Notes under the pieces: generated by a model
The model's database searches: none
What the model was told of the DNA's origin: nothing
What the model saw: the letters and a program-made list of their open reading frames with translations, nothing else
Translations under genes and position numbers: made by a program
In this document: positions 63,958 to 64,000 of the stretch, one piece after another
Layout: each line of letters begins with the position of its first letter
How positions within the stretch are numbered: the stretch's first letter is position 1
NCBI GenBank assembly: GCA_944739405.2
Contig: OX123209.2
Location: 7,881,217 to 7,945,216, forward strand
Source: Euclidia mi
Lineage: Eukaryota > Arthropoda > Insecta > Lepidoptera > Erebidae
DNA length: 64,000 nt
Direction: 5' to 3'

Positions 63958-64000
63958 CATCATACAGCCAAACGACGTCCACTGCTGGGCATAGGCTGCC
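63958..64000 (-). mobile_element. LINE 3' tail at window edge
   Basis: On the minus strand 'ctatgcccagcagtggacgt' is followed by 'ggctgtatgatgatctcatg', the 3' end of the GATGAT-tailed LINE family that also occurs at 15,577-15,812. The element continues beyond the window. Confidence 0.8.

Overview
The window looks like repeat-dominated DNA from a moth or butterfly. Supporting signs are AT-rich sequence with introns, SINE and LINE tails of a kind common in Lepidoptera (a GATGAT-tailed LINE end and a 'tacccc..cgggg' SINE tail), lepidopteran-style Helitron termini, and transposases of almost every major eukaryotic DNA-transposon class. No single-copy host gene was recognised. Almost every coding stretch belongs to a mobile element, most of them broken.

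Layout. 0-9 kb: two piggyBac-type transposase genes (one open, one with two stops and a frameshift), a GC-rich MITE, and a 5'-truncated R1-clade LINE with a perfect 14-bp target duplication. 9-26 kb: a nested stack. An unidentified transposase-like gene ('X', 10.8-22.2 kb) is split at 11.78 kb by a PIF/Harbinger element reaching about 21.02 kb. The Harbinger element itself carries a fold-back MULE-like element (9-bp TSD, 377-bp inverted repeats), Helitron pieces, two LINE tails and a Gypsy 3' end. Its transposase and MADF-like genes lie on opposite strands with interlocking exons. Just beyond X is a full-length 3.2-kb non-LTR retrotransposon with an intact 916-codon ORF, a poly(A) tail and an 11-bp TSD. 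26-32 kb: a SINE and a deleted Gypsy LTR element with a LINE inside it. 32-38 kb: a truncated mariner-like transposase facing a BESS-like exon, then a hAT pseudogene carrying a hAT-type MITE. 38-43.6 kb: a complete piggyBac-type element with TTAA ends, one probable frameshift in its transposase, two internal MITEs and a second intact small ORF resembling a BESS-domain protein. 43.6-47.2 kb: a MITE, a tRNA-like SINE, palindromes and a Tc1-like pseudogene.

47.2-56 kb: three Helitrons stacked head to tail. The last encodes an open 1707-codon Rep-helicase whose HUH motif reads H-A-N instead of H-x-H. The middle one carries about thirteen copies of a roughly 120-bp satellite. 56-64 kb: duplicated AT-rich DNA, a Harbinger-type MITE, a 2.57-kb element with hAT-like ends, and a large inverted pair of satellite arrays of the same family ending in another Helitron 5' terminus. 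A LINE 3' tail lies at the edge.

The genes do not form a host pathway. The informative biology is the insertion order, the transposase plus accessory-protein pairings (MADF or BESS with three different transposase classes), and the elements that still look nearly intact (RLE LINE, Helitron, piggyBac at 38 kb). All family assignments are by eye from motifs; no database search was run.
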